Below are positions 9,705 through 18,941 of a DNA stretch of 64,000 nucleotides, in pieces (position 1 is the stretch's first letter; each line of letters begins with the position of its first letter). A program made the position numbers and the translations under genes. Source of the stretch: Commensalibacter papalotli (GTDB lineage: Bacteria > Pseudomonadota > Alphaproteobacteria > Acetobacterales > Acetobacteraceae); NCBI RefSeq assembly GCF_947179115.1, contig NZ_CAMXCI010000004.1:143382-207381 (forward strand), written 5' to 3'. The notes beneath the pieces were generated by a model that was not told where the DNA came from, did not search any database, and saw only the letters and a program-made list of their open reading frames with translations.

Positions 9705-10628
9705 ATGCGAAAAAAATCTTTTCTTTGGGCTGCACCTGCTTTGATTAGCATGAGTTTGCTCGCTTCTCATTTGTGTGTGGCACAACAACCTGTAACAATG
9801 ACGTCCCCTTTACCTTTTCCAGTGCCAGCACTGTTACATGCAGATCACAGTTATAATGTTCAACATATTAACACTTATGGAAACTGGAGCATTATAGCAG
9901 GGCAACCTTATGCCAGTATATTATGGCAACAACCTAATAGCTCTATTAAACTATTTATTACGCCCTCAGATAATATGATTACTATTGATGTTGTTGCCAA
10001 GAAAAAAGAAAATAGAGCTTTTAAACTACCCTTTATTACCTGGAACATCAAAAACGTCTCTGTAGCATTAAATAAAATCAGTGACCACAAAGGATGGGTT
10101 CAATTCTCAACTGCTGTTTATACACAAAATATTGATAAACTTGTTTCCGCTCTTGAAAGCGAGTCTCCTATGACTATTAGCCTTTCAACCTTGAGTACTA
10201 TTCCAGTCAGCACCGATGGGTTACGCTCTACTATGGATGATTTTACCAGACTTATCCGTCAAAACAATCTAATCGCACCAAAGCCATTAGCAATCAATGA
10301 AATTAAAGATGATAGTTTTGTGCCTTTAGATGGCATGTCCCCTGAGATTTTTCCACTTTATCAAGAAACCAAATATTACGTGCAACAATGTTTAACTATG
10401 ACTAACCCTGGGCAGGAAAAAGCAAGAACAAATATCTGCATGAAACGTAATGATTTATTAAAACAAATGAAAAATAAAGGTTGGTGTTGGGGCAGCGGTG
10501 ATTCTGACCAACATGACAAGGATAAAATCTGGAGAAAATGTATCATGAGCCCCAAAGGGGAAATCGAAAAGATTAAAGAAAATACAAAAGCAGATTTTGA
10601 AAAAGCCAAGGCGATGACAAATAATTAA
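9705..10628 (+). CDS. Exported protein of unknown function (YGNW paralogue 1)
   Basis: 307 residues from the ATG at 9705, with AAGG seven bases upstream; the track frame extends further 5' without support. N-terminal Sec signal: MRKKSFLWAAPALISMSLLA, with cleavage probably after the AQ of CVAQQ. The mature part begins with a block around YGNWSIIAGQPYASILW, faintly like the start of IalB-type periplasmic proteins, but I would not assign that family. The C-terminal 90 residues hold four cysteines (QQCLTM, NICMKR, GWCWG, RKCIMS), perhaps two disulphides. It resembles the next gene in the first 150 residues but has an extra Cys-rich tail. Function unknown. Confidence 0.7.
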   Translation: MRKKSFLWAAPALISMSLLASHLCVAQQPVTMTSPLPFPVPALLHADHSYNVQHINTYGNWSIIAGQPYASILWQQPNSSIKLFITPSDNMITIDVVAKKKENRAFKLPFITWNIKNVSVALNKISDHKGWVQFSTAVYTQNIDKLVSALESESPMTISLSTLSTIPVSTDGLRSTMDDFTRLIRQNNLIAPKPLAINEIKDDSFVPLDGMSPEIFPLYQETKYYVQQCLTMTNPGQEKARTNICMKRNDLLKQMKNKGWCWGSGDSDQHDKDKIWRKCIMSPKGEIEKIKENTKADFEKAKAMTNN

Positions 10629-10688
10629 TTTTCATCTGTTGTATTATAACAGCATAATCGATATGATTAAACCAGTAAGAGGTAATTT

Positions 10689-11276
10689 ATGATTCACTCC
10701 TTTATCAACCGTTGCAACATGGTCGGCCTGTTAACTGCCAGTTTAGTAACTTTTTCAGTTACTTCCTCTGCTGGTGCGATTATGCCGCAGCCATCTTCTG
10801 ATACACAAATGACCAAATCTAATCCACTTTCATATCCTCAATATGGAGAGTGGCGCTATAATCCACAAAGCAATCCCCCAACATTGATGTGGTGGAATAC
10901 GCGGATGGATAATGCGGTTCCAGTTTTATATATTTCATTCCTTCCAAATAGAATTATAATTGACGCAATTACACCTGTTTGGCCTGATACCGGAATTATT
11001 TTTTATATCAAGGACAAAACCGATAAATTAGGGTTAAACCTAACTTTACATAATAAAACAGAAAAAAATTGTTATTACAGGGCTATTATTTATGGGCCAG
11101 ATCGTCAAAGTTTCTTAAATGATTTGGTTACCTCTCGTAAAGCAAGATTAATTACCCCATCTTCTTATTCTCAATCTTTATCTTTAAAGCAGGTCTATCA
11201 GGCAATGCACGATATGTTATCAATGCATCCCGATCTTCGCCTGACATTGCCTGAACCGACTAAATACTCAAGGTAA
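10689..11276 (+). CDS. Exported protein of unknown function (YGEW paralogue 2)
   Basis: 195 residues, start at 10689 with AAGAGG upstream. It has a signal-peptide-like N-terminus (hydrophobic stretch about residues 10-30). The core PQYGEWRYNPQSNPPTLMWW followed by a beta-rich region ending in a helix aligns by eye with the gene 60 bases upstream (YGNW block, a FL-PNRIIIDA / FITPSDNMITIDV strand). The two are diverged tandem duplicates and likely co-transcribed. It lacks the Cys-rich tail of paralogue 1. No function assigned. Confidence 0.68.
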   Translation: MIHSFINRCNMVGLLTASLVTFSVTSSAGAIMPQPSSDTQMTKSNPLSYPQYGEWRYNPQSNPPTLMWWNTRMDNAVPVLYISFLPNRIIIDAITPVWPDTGIIFYIKDKTDKLGLNLTLHNKTEKNCYYRAIIYGPDRQSFLNDLVTSRKARLITPSSYSQSLSLKQVYQAMHDMLSMHPDLRLTLPEPTKYSR

Positions 11277-11337
11277 ATATTTCTAACTAAAGCTTTACGA
11301 TTTATATTTAAAATCTATTTTATACAGGATATTCATC

Positions 11338-12351
11338 ATGACCGACCAAAAAAATACTCAGGCTACTTCCACAAATAAAACTCAAGAAATTATAGTTGCA
11401 GACATTGGTGGAACAAATGCACGCTTTGCAATTGCAAAAGTAGAAAATGGCAAAGTATTATCTATCGACAATGAAAATATTCTTAAAACCGCAGATTATG
11501 CAACCTTACAACTGGCATGGGATGCTTTTGGGCAAAAATTAGGGCGCCCTTTACCAAAAGCAGCTTCTATGGCAATCGCTTGTCCTATTCGTGGTGATAT
11601 TTTAAAATTCTCTAATAGCCCATGGATTATTCGCCCAGCTTTATTAGCTGATCAATTACATTTAGACAAACTCATTTTAATTAATGATTTCGAAGCCGTC
11701 GCGCATGCTGCTGCACATTGTGGTAATGACTATCTAAAACATATTTGTGGGCCAAAACGCAAAGAAGCCCCAACAGGGGTCACTTCACTTGTTGGACCAG
11801 GCACAGGATTAGGCGTTGCATCTTTGATGTTTGTTGATGATACTTATCACGTTATCCCTAGCGAAGGAGGGCATATTACATATGCTCCTTGTGATAATAT
11901 TGATATGAGCATTTTACGCTACCTCAAACAACATTACCGCCGAGTTTCTGCTGAACGTATTATTTCTGGCCCTGGCCTTGGCAATATTTACGACGCTCTT
12001 GCTGCCAGTGCAGGTTTACCTGTTAGTCATCATAGTGACAGTAATCTTTGGGATGCAGCCCTAAAAGGAACAGATCATCTTGCATCTGCTGCTTTAGAAC
12101 GATTCTGTTTAAATTTTGGAACTTTCTGTGCTGATGCTGCGCTAATGCAGCTTTCAAATCGCGTTGTCATCAGTGGTGGTATCGGTCAATTAATTGCTGA
12201 TTATCTTCCTCAGTCAGGGTTTGGTGAGCGTTTTGTTGATAAAGGACGTTTTGAGAGAATGTTAGCTCAAGTCCATGTTGAACTTTTAACCTATCCTCAA
12301 CCTGGTTTACTGGGTGCTGCTGCAGCTTATGCTGTCAAACATACAAAATAA
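11338..12351 (+). CDS. glk: Glucokinase
   Basis: 337 residues. It phosphorylates glucose to glucose-6-phosphate. ROK-independent bacterial Glk signatures are present: the N-terminal phosphate loop VADIGGTNARFAIAK (about residues 20-34), NDFEAVAHA with the catalytic aspartate, the LVGPGTGLGVASL loop, the EGGHITYAP sugar-binding motif and VISGGIGQ near the C-terminus. A 15-residue polar N-terminal extension precedes the core. Next is a 44-codon gene, 15 bases after the stop. Confidence 0.94.
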   Translation: MTDQKNTQATSTNKTQEIIVADIGGTNARFAIAKVENGKVLSIDNENILKTADYATLQLAWDAFGQKLGRPLPKAASMAIACPIRGDILKFSNSPWIIRPALLADQLHLDKLILINDFEAVAHAAAHCGNDYLKHICGPKRKEAPTGVTSLVGPGTGLGVASLMFVDDTYHVIPSEGGHITYAPCDNIDMSILRYLKQHYRRVSAERIISGPGLGNIYDALAASAGLPVSHHSDSNLWDAALKGTDHLASAALERFCLNFGTFCADAALMQLSNRVVISGGIGQLIADYLPQSGFGERFVDKGRFERMLAQVHVELLTYPQPGLLGAAAAYAVKHTK

Positions 12352-12366
12352 ATATAGCTAGATCTC

Positions 12367-12501
12367 ATGAACGACAATAAAAACGCACAAACAGAGAAAG
12401 AAGCAAAAATTAAACGCCGCGAAAAAGAAGCCGCGGCGTTACGCGAAAATCTCAGGAAACGCAAGGAACAACAACGCAATAAAAAAGAACAACAATCTTA
12501 A
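12367..12501 (+). CDS. Small basic coiled-coil protein, 44 residues
   Basis: A short frame beginning MNDNKNAQTEKEAKIKRREK and ending in KKEQQS. It is almost entirely Lys/Arg/Glu/Gln/Ala, with a continuous predicted helix (RREKEAAALRENLRKRKEQQ). G+C is locally higher than in the spacers around it, and codon use is like its neighbours. It lies 15 bases after glk and 91 before dcd. Short basic frames of this composition commonly accompany murA in alphaproteobacteria, which supports it as real. Function unknown; nucleic-acid binding is only a guess. Confidence 0.65.
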   Translation: MNDNKNAQTEKEAKIKRREKEAAALRENLRKRKEQQRNKKEQQS

Positions 12502-12592
12502 ATTCTTTTTTAAAAATTACTTGTTGAAATATGCAAGGTCGTTTATTGAAAAAACTTATCTATTGCACAAAAAATCAAGAGGAATATCCTAA

Positions 12593-13147
12593 ATGCCAAT
12601 TATGCCTGACAGTTGGATTACTAAAATGGCAAAAGATCATAAAATGATTGAACCTTTTGCTGACAAACAACATCGTGAAGGCATAATTTCTTATGGTGTA
12701 TCCTCTTATGGATATGATGCACGCGTTGCAGATGAGTTCAAAATCTTTACAGATATTGATAATGCAATCGTTGATCCCAAAAACTTTACACCCAATAGCT
12801 TTGTAACGCGCAAAACAGATGTTTGCATCATTCCGCCAAACAGTTTTGCTTTGGCACATACGATTGAGTATTTTCGTGTTCCTCGAGATATCCTAGTCGT
12901 TTGCTTGGGAAAATCCACTTATGCAAGATGTGGCATTATTGTTAATGTCACACCACTAGAGCCGGAATGGGAGGGTCAAGTTACAATTGAGATCAGTAAT
13001 ACGACCCCGCTTCCTGCTAAAATTTATGCCAATGAAGGGATTTGTCAATTCCTTTTTTTCCAAGGCAGTGCACCTTGTGATATCAGCTATGCTGATAAAA
13101 AAGGAAAATATATGCGCCAAATGGGCGTTTCCACTCCACGTTTATAA
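12593..13147 (+). CDS. dcd: dCTP deaminase
   Basis: 184 residues, start at 12593 after GAGGAATATCC. It converts dCTP to dUTP, feeding dUTPase and dTMP synthesis. Family motifs: SSYGYDARVADEF near residue 38, LGKSTYARCGIIVNVTPLEP (about 103-122) and EWEGQVTIEISNT with the catalytic glutamate. The C-terminus ends KKGKYMRQMGVSTPRL. Full length and intact. It is followed by murA after 21 bases. Confidence 0.96.
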   Translation: MPIMPDSWITKMAKDHKMIEPFADKQHREGIISYGVSSYGYDARVADEFKIFTDIDNAIVDPKNFTPNSFVTRKTDVCIIPPNSFALAHTIEYFRVPRDILVVCLGKSTYARCGIIVNVTPLEPEWEGQVTIEISNTTPLPAKIYANEGICQFLFFQGSAPCDISYADKKGKYMRQMGVSTPRL

Positions 13148-13168
13148 TAGACTGAAAAGCTGAACATT

Positions 13169-14431
13169 ATGGATCGATTTTTAATTCGTGGGGGAAAACC
13201 CCTGCATGGTGATATCGTTATTGGTGGTGCTAAAAATGCTGCTTTGGCGATTATGCCATGTGCATTATTAACCTCTGAAACGCTTTCTTTAAAAAATATG
13301 CCTCAAATTGTAGATATTAAAACCATGTGTGATTTAATTCATCAGCATGGGCTTGATATCACCATTGATGACAAAGATCCTCATCATTATTCTTTCAAAG
13401 GGGATATTACCAATACTGAAGCCCCTTATAATATCGTATCTAAGATGCGTGCTTCTGTTTTGGTGTTGGGACCATTATTAGCACGCTGTGGTAAAGCCAA
13501 AGTTTCTTTACCAGGTGGATGTGCAATTGGAACCCGTCCTGTCAATCTTCACCTAGATGCTTTAACCGCATTAGGCGCAGAAATTGAGATTGATGGCGGA
13601 TATATTAACGCCACTGCCCCCAAAGGCTTAACAGGCACCCGTTTTGTTTTTCCTTTTGTATCTGTTGGTGCAACTGAAAATACAGTTATGGCGGCCACCC
13701 TTGCCAAAGGCCGAACTGAGTTATTAAATGCTGCACGTGAACCTGAAATCTGTGATCTGGTTGATTGTTTAATAGCTATGGGTGCTAAAATCCAAGGTAG
13801 AGGCACCAGCCACCTGATTATCGATGGTGTAGATGCTTTACATGGTGCAGAGCACTCCATTCTTTTTGACCGTATTGAATGTGGAACTTATGCTTGTGCT
13901 GCTGGGATTACTGGTGGTGAATTACGCCTTATTGGGGCCAAAACTGAATATCTTGGCTCTGTAATGCATGCGTTAGAAGAGTGTGGCGTAGAAGTTTTTC
14001 AAGAGGAAAACGCCATTCGTGTTCGCCGCACAGGCAGCTTGCGTGGTATTGATATTATGACAGAGGCCTATCCTGGTTTTCCAACAGATATGCAAGCACA
14101 ATTCATGGCGCTTCTTTCAATTTCAGAAGGTGCCAGCATGATTACAGAAACCATTTTTGAAAATCGTTTTATGCATGTGCCAGAATTAAACCGTATGGGT
14201 GCAAGAATTAATGTCCATGGTTCCTCTGCGATTATTCGTGGTGTTCATTCTTTATCAGGTGCACCTGTTATGGCAACAGATCTTCGCGCATCATTCTCTT
14301 TGATCTTGGCAGGGCTTGCCGCAGCTGGAGAAACCAGCCTTAACCGCGTATATCATTTAGATCGTGGTTATGAAGCAGTAGAGAAAAAACTGGCCGCTTG
14401 TGGAGCAAGTATTGAGCGTATTAAAAGTTAA
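13169..14431 (+). CDS. murA: UDP-N-acetylglucosamine 1-carboxyvinyltransferase
   Basis: 420 residues. First committed step of peptidoglycan synthesis: transfer of enolpyruvate from PEP to UDP-GlcNAc. The N-terminal GGKPLHGDIVIGGAKNAAL motif with the catalytic Lys-Asn pair is present. The active-site cysteine lies in LPGGCAIGTRPVNLHL (about residue 117), so the enzyme is predicted fosfomycin-sensitive. The C-terminal DLRASFSLILAGLAAAGET motif is also intact. It is followed by a very strong inverted-repeat terminator. Confidence 0.96.
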   Translation: MDRFLIRGGKPLHGDIVIGGAKNAALAIMPCALLTSETLSLKNMPQIVDIKTMCDLIHQHGLDITIDDKDPHHYSFKGDITNTEAPYNIVSKMRASVLVLGPLLARCGKAKVSLPGGCAIGTRPVNLHLDALTALGAEIEIDGGYINATAPKGLTGTRFVFPFVSVGATENTVMAATLAKGRTELLNAAREPEICDLVDCLIAMGAKIQGRGTSHLIIDGVDALHGAEHSILFDRIECGTYACAAGITGGELRLIGAKTEYLGSVMHALEECGVEVFQEENAIRVRRTGSLRGIDIMTEAYPGFPTDMQAQFMALLSISEGASMITETIFENRFMHVPELNRMGARINVHGSSAIIRGVHSLSGAPVMATDLRASFSLILAGLAAAGETSLNRVYHLDRGYEAVEKKLAACGASIERIKS

Positions 14432-14484
14432 TTCCTTAATCAATTATAAATAAAAACAAGATTATATTGTTTTGCATCCATATT

Positions 14485-14530
14485 CTGATTATATTTAATA
14501 AACTATTTATTAAATATAATCAGTTTTTTA
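14485..14530 (+). terminator. Terminator downstream of murA with an 18-bp perfect stem
   Basis: CTGATTATATTTAATAAA (14485-14502) and its exact complement (14506-14523), separated by the loop CTA, followed by TTTTTT. The stem is almost all A-T, unusual for an intrinsic terminator, but its length and the T tract make it convincing. It separates murA from hisG. Confidence 0.8.
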
Positions 14531-14563
14531 TTATTTTTGATTGCTGGAATATCTATAACTGAC

Positions 14564-15238
14564 ATGAACAATAATTCTTTAATCTTGGCTCTTCCAAAAG
14601 GAAGAATCCTGAAGGCCTGTATTCCTTTGCTTGAAAAGGCAAACATTATTCCAGAACCTGCATTTTTTGATGCAGACAGCCGTTTGCTGCGCTTTAAAAC
14701 CAATGATCCAGAGCTGGATATTATTCGTGTTAGATCTTTTGACGTTGCAACATTCGTTGCATTTGGCACAGCCTCGTTTGGTGTTTGTGGCTCTGACGTT
14801 TTGATGGAATTTGATTATCCTGATATTTATGCTCCACTAGATTTAAATATTGGACATTGCCGCCTTTCTGTAGCCCAACTGGCTAATACCAAAGACAAAA
14901 ATTTGGGTGATCCTGCACGTTGGTCTCAAATCCGTGTTGCTACCAAATATCCTAATCTTACTCGTCGGTTCTTTGCCAAAAAAGGCGTTCAAGCTGACAT
15001 CGTCAATTTACATGGCGCAATGGAACTGGCACCTGTTTTAAAACTTTCTCATTTAATTATTGATTTAGTGGATACGGGCTCTACATTAAAAGCTAATGGA
15101 TTACAAGAAGTGGAAACAATTGTTGATGTTTCCAGTCGCTTAATTATTAACCGTACGGCCTTAAAAACACAATCTGTACGTATTAACGCTCTGACTGAAC
15201 GTTTCCGCCAAATTTTATCCCCTCAATCTGCTGCCTAA
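14564..15238 (+). CDS. hisG: ATP phosphoribosyltransferase, short form
   Basis: 224 residues from the ATG at 14564; the longer frame would begin at a TTG without a good ribosome site. First step of histidine synthesis (ATP plus PRPP). Motifs: LALPKGRILKACIPLLEKA at the start, the FGVCGSDVLMEF region, and the PRPP-binding LSHLIIDLVDTGSTLKANGL near residues 160-180. It lacks the C-terminal regulatory domain of the long form, so it should need HisZ as partner; no hisZ is in this window. It pairs with hisD 17 bases downstream. Confidence 0.94.
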   Translation: MNNNSLILALPKGRILKACIPLLEKANIIPEPAFFDADSRLLRFKTNDPELDIIRVRSFDVATFVAFGTASFGVCGSDVLMEFDYPDIYAPLDLNIGHCRLSVAQLANTKDKNLGDPARWSQIRVATKYPNLTRRFFAKKGVQADIVNLHGAMELAPVLKLSHLIIDLVDTGSTLKANGLQEVETIVDVSSRLIINRTALKTQSVRINALTERFRQILSPQSAA

Positions 15239-15255
15239 TTTTCTTGAGGTATTTC

Positions 15256-16554
15256 ATGCAAGTTTTATTAACGACACAATCTGATTTCCAAACGATTTTC
15301 AACCGCTTATTGGCAACCAGAGCTATGGATACTTCCGCGGTTAAACAACCTGTCACTGAGATTTTAGAGAATATAAGAAAAAATGGGGATACAGCACTTT
15401 GTGATTATACAAAACGCTTTGATCGCCTTGATATAACGCCTCAAAAATTGCGCATTACCGATGAGGAAATTCAAGCTGCATGTAAACAAATCCCAGTCGA
15501 GCTTATGGATGCGTTAGATATAGCAGCGAAAAGAATTAAATCTTTTCATGAAAAGCAATTACCTTCTAATTTGCATTACGAAGATGAAAGTGGTTTTGAG
15601 CTGGGTTATCGTTGGCTTCCCATGGATTCTGCAGGACTTTATGTTCCAGGTGGAACAGCCGCTTATCCATCATCTGTATTGATGAATGCTATTCCTGCCA
15701 AAGTTGCGGGCGTAAAAAGATTGGCAATGTGCGTACCTACCCCTGATGGGCAACTTAATCCATTGGTGTTAGCAGCAGCACATAAAGCTGGCATTACCGA
15801 AATATACCGTATTGGTGGCGCACAAGCTGTCGCAGCTCTGGCCTATGGCACACAAACAATTGCGCCAGTAGATTATATTGTAGGCCCTGGCAATGCTTAT
15901 GTTGCCGAAGCCAAGCGTCAAGTTTATGGATTGGTTGGCATTGACAGTGTTGCAGGCCCATCTGAAGTCGTTGTGGTTGCTGACAAGAATAATAATCCTA
16001 CGCATATCGCCCTGGATTTATTGGCACAATCAGAACACGATAAAATGGCTCAGTCTATTTTTATTACTAATAATCAAGATTTTGCAGACCAAGTTATTCA
16101 AGCCGTGAATGAACAGCTTGCTATTCTGGCACGCAAAGAAATCGCGCAAAGCAGCTGGGATCAACATGGTGCTGTTATTATTGTACAATCTTGGGATGAG
16201 GCTGCAACTATCGTTAACCAAATTGCACCTGAACATTTAGAGTTAATGGTTGAAGAGACTAATACTCTATTTGAGGATGTTCGTCATGCGGGTGCGATCT
16301 TTATTGGCAAATGGTGTCCGGAAGCCATAGGAGATTATGTTGGTGGTCCGAACCATGTTCTGCCAACCAGTGGCGCTGCACGTTTTTCCTCTGGATTATC
16401 AATATTTGATTTTATGAAACGCACAACATTTCTTAAATCCAATGAAAAGGGAATCCAAAATGTTGGACCAGCCGCGGTTGCAATTGCCAATACCGAGGGA
16501 TTAACAGCACATGCGCTTAGTATTTCGCAACGTTTAAAGAGTTTAGGCAAATAA
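15256..16554 (+). CDS. hisD: Histidinol dehydrogenase
   Basis: 432 residues from the ATG at 15256, chosen because TTGAGGT (15244-15250) is a good ribosome site; the longer frame starts at a TTG inside that site. It catalyses the last two oxidations to histidine. Zn and substrate motifs: GLYVPGGTAAYPSSVLMNAI, VAGPSEVVVVAD, the SEHD motif (LLAQSEHDKMAQ), the catalytic Glu-His in QIAPEHLELM, and YVGGPNHVLPTSGAARF. Complete. It is coupled to hisG. Confidence 0.96.
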   Translation: MQVLLTTQSDFQTIFNRLLATRAMDTSAVKQPVTEILENIRKNGDTALCDYTKRFDRLDITPQKLRITDEEIQAACKQIPVELMDALDIAAKRIKSFHEKQLPSNLHYEDESGFELGYRWLPMDSAGLYVPGGTAAYPSSVLMNAIPAKVAGVKRLAMCVPTPDGQLNPLVLAAAHKAGITEIYRIGGAQAVAALAYGTQTIAPVDYIVGPGNAYVAEAKRQVYGLVGIDSVAGPSEVVVVADKNNNPTHIALDLLAQSEHDKMAQSIFITNNQDFADQVIQAVNEQLAILARKEIAQSSWDQHGAVIIVQSWDEAATIVNQIAPEHLELMVEETNTLFEDVRHAGAIFIGKWCPEAIGDYVGGPNHVLPTSGAARFSSGLSIFDFMKRTTFLKSNEKGIQNVGPAAVAIANTEGLTAHALSISQRLKSLGK

Positions 16555-16636
16555 AAGCTAGACTTTTTAAAGAAATAGTCGTTATGTTGTGGCAGTTTTA
16601 AATAATTAACCAAAAAATAAGGCAAAATATTACCAA

Positions 16637-16855
16637 ATGTCTAAAGAAGATATGATCGAATTTAATGGAACAGTAACTGAGCTGCTTCCGAATGCTATGT
16701 TTCGTGTAACGTTAGACAATGAGCATGTTATTTTGGCACACACCAGTGGTAAAATGCGTAAAAACCGTATTCGTGTTCTGGCTGGGGATCGTGTTAGCGT
16801 TGAAATGACCCCTTATGACCTCAGTAAAGGTCGTATTACTTTCCGCTTTAAATAA
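16637..16855 (+). CDS. infA: Translation initiation factor IF-1
   Basis: 72 residues, the classic length. A single S1-like OB fold: MSKEDMIEFNGTVTELLPNA, the GKMRKNRIRVLAGDRVSVEM core and the terminal GRITFRFK. It has AAGG about 14 bases upstream. It binds the 30S A site with IF-3 and IF-2. Six bases separate it from maf, the usual alphaproteobacterial arrangement infA-maf-rng-yacG. Confidence 0.97.
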   Translation: MSKEDMIEFNGTVTELLPNAMFRVTLDNEHVILAHTSGKMRKNRIRVLAGDRVSVEMTPYDLSKGRITFRFK

Positions 16856-16860
16856 GTTAT

Positions 16861-17475
16861 ATGGGTATGATTTCATCTGCTCAACAGCTGTGTAAGCTGC
16901 CTGTTGCATTGGCTTCGGCATCCCCTAGACGTATAGAGTTATTACAGCAAATTAATATTGCACCTTGTACTGTTCTAGCAACTGATATTGATGAAACCCC
17001 ATTAAAACAAGAACTTCCTCGTGTATATGTAGAGCGCTTGGCTCATGCCAAGTTAGAGGCTGCTAAAACGCAACTTAAGGAATCTGTGCCTTTCATACTG
17101 GCTGCGGATACTGTTGCAGCAGCAGGAAGTCGTATTTTAAATAAAACAACTGATCGTCACGTAGCAGAAAAGCATTTACGTTTACTGTCTGGGCGTAGAC
17201 ATAGAGTGCATACAAGTGTTGTTTTATCAGAAACCAAAACAGGGCGTGTTTCAACGCGTTCTGTATATACCGTCGTGCAGTTCTCACGCTTAACAGAAAA
17301 ACAACTACAAACCTATTTAGATTCGAATGAATGGCAAAGCAAAGCAGGCTCGTATGCTGCTCAGGGAATCGCTGCCAGTTTTATCAAAGCAATTAATGGA
17401 AGCCACAGTAATGTGGTGGGTTTACCTTTATTCGAGACCGCACAATTATTTCGTGGATATGGATTAATTCCTTGA
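16861..17475 (+). CDS. maf: Maf-family nucleotide pyrophosphatase
   Basis: 204 residues. House-cleaning NTP pyrophosphatase acting on modified or non-canonical nucleotides. Maf motifs: LASASPRRIELLQQI at the start, the ATDIDETP block, the ILAADTVAAAGSRIL block with the catalytic Asp, SGRRHRVHT and GSYAAQGIAASFIKAINGS. It begins six bases after infA with little ribosome site of its own, suggesting coupling. In related genomes rng follows directly; here 10.4 kb of accessory DNA intervenes. Confidence 0.93.
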   Translation: MGMISSAQQLCKLPVALASASPRRIELLQQINIAPCTVLATDIDETPLKQELPRVYVERLAHAKLEAAKTQLKESVPFILAADTVAAAGSRILNKTTDRHVAEKHLRLLSGRRHRVHTSVVLSETKTGRVSTRSVYTVVQFSRLTEKQLQTYLDSNEWQSKAGSYAAQGIAASFIKAINGSHSNVVGLPLFETAQLFRGYGLIP

Positions 17476-17527
17476 TGTTTACTCATACATTATAAATGGA
17501 TCTTGTGCTATTTAAAGTAGTTTATCA

Positions 17528-18673
17528 ATGCAGCATTACAGCATCGCAAAAATAGAAGATTTATTCGTTAAAATTGAGCAAGAAGACCTTTTAAATAAAG
17601 AGGGATATGCCGAGATCATGATGCAAGGAGAAGCTTTGCTTCCTGATCTTCATTATGCTTATGGAACGCGTGAGCAAATTCCTATACAACGGCCAATTGG
17701 AATGCCTGCACAATCTCCAGGAATTCCCAAATCAATTACTTATCCATCTATGACGATTACCCACATTAAAAATGCTATTCTTTTACCAGGTGGTATTATC
17801 ATTGCTCAAAACAAAATTCTTATAGATAGTTTCGCTTCAAATTGGGATACGACTTATCACAACTTTCTTAAAAAAATAAATAATACCTGTTGGGGCGTAG
17901 AGAATGCTTCACCCAATAAAACCATTCAACATCCAGTATTCTTTTGTGACTATCAACACTCAAACTTCTATGGGCATTTTATGTTGGATAGCTTAACGAG
18001 ATTATGGGGATTATTTTATCTCAAGAATTTTTATAATTTAAATAACATTCATATATTTCAAACGTTTAATAACCAATATATCAAAGAGTATTTAAATCTA
18101 TATAATATTAATGATCAAGAAATACACACTTTAGCAGAACCTTTATTAGTTGAAGATCTATACGTAGCAACAAAATCCTTGCAAATCCAAGAATATTGCT
18201 CTCCAGCTCTTCCATTGTGTTGGAATACACTTAAACGACCAACCGCAAATAATCACAAAGCTCGATTATATATATCTCGTAGAACTCAAGAAAAAAGACG
18301 CTTACAAGAAGAAGATAAAATCGAAGAATTCTTTGCTGCACATAATTATATTATTATTTATCCTGAAACTTTAAGTGTATCACAGCAAATTATTTTATTT
18401 AGTAATGCCAGTCATATTATTGGAACATCTGGAACAAATATGTTTGGAATTGCTTTTTCCCCACCAGATTGCAAAATTATGATTTTGGCTTCTGAGGTTT
18501 TTGTGCATTACAGTGAATTTTTTCTAAGATATGGTTATGTTGAAAAAATAATTTTATTAACTGGAAAAAGTGAAGCACATACAAATCCCGACTATGCTGG
18601 AAATATTAATGCCCCTTGGTCAATAGATTTTGAGAAACTCAAAGAAATGTCTTTGACCTTTAATTTTTTATAA
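17528..18673 (+). CDS. GT61-type glycosyltransferase
   Basis: 381 residues. The C-terminal half has the DUF563/GT61 hallmarks: ARLYISRRTQEKRRLQEEDK, then a predicted strand-helix and IIGTSGTNMFGIAFSPPDCK near residues 305-325. FCDYQHSNFYGHFMLDSLTRL near the middle is the usual histidine motif of this family. Such enzymes add pentoses or hexoses to capsule or LPS glycans from the cytoplasm. No membrane span. First gene of the accessory block between maf and rng. G+C is lower than in maf, consistent with transfer. Acceptor unknown. Confidence 0.8.
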   Translation: MQHYSIAKIEDLFVKIEQEDLLNKEGYAEIMMQGEALLPDLHYAYGTREQIPIQRPIGMPAQSPGIPKSITYPSMTITHIKNAILLPGGIIIAQNKILIDSFASNWDTTYHNFLKKINNTCWGVENASPNKTIQHPVFFCDYQHSNFYGHFMLDSLTRLWGLFYLKNFYNLNNIHIFQTFNNQYIKEYLNLYNINDQEIHTLAEPLLVEDLYVATKSLQIQEYCSPALPLCWNTLKRPTANNHKARLYISRRTQEKRRLQEEDKIEEFFAAHNYIIIYPETLSVSQQIILFSNASHIIGTSGTNMFGIAFSPPDCKIMILASEVFVHYSEFFLRYGYVEKIILLTGKSEAHTNPDYAGNINAPWSIDFEKLKEMSLTFNFL

Positions 18674-18941
18674 AAGCATAAAATATTAATTTTATTCATT
18701 ATATCAATAAGTTATACATATTTTAATGTATAAGATGAAAATAACTCATAGAATTTTCGGTATATTTTCTGAAAACCATCTTGTGCGTGCTTTAGCAACA
18801 GAAAAAAACAAGCGTTAAATCAAATCCATGATACTTACATTATCCTGAAATATTGTAGATTAATTAATGTGATATATTTCTTTTATCATCAAAAATATAT
18901 TTATAATGTAAACCTTTTTATAATAAAAGAAAGATTTACAG

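Noticed and set aside
18735..18818. 27-codon plus-strand frame beginning MKITHRIFGIFSENH
   Set aside because: Too short, no ribosome site and no neighbour support; likely chance in AT-rich DNA.
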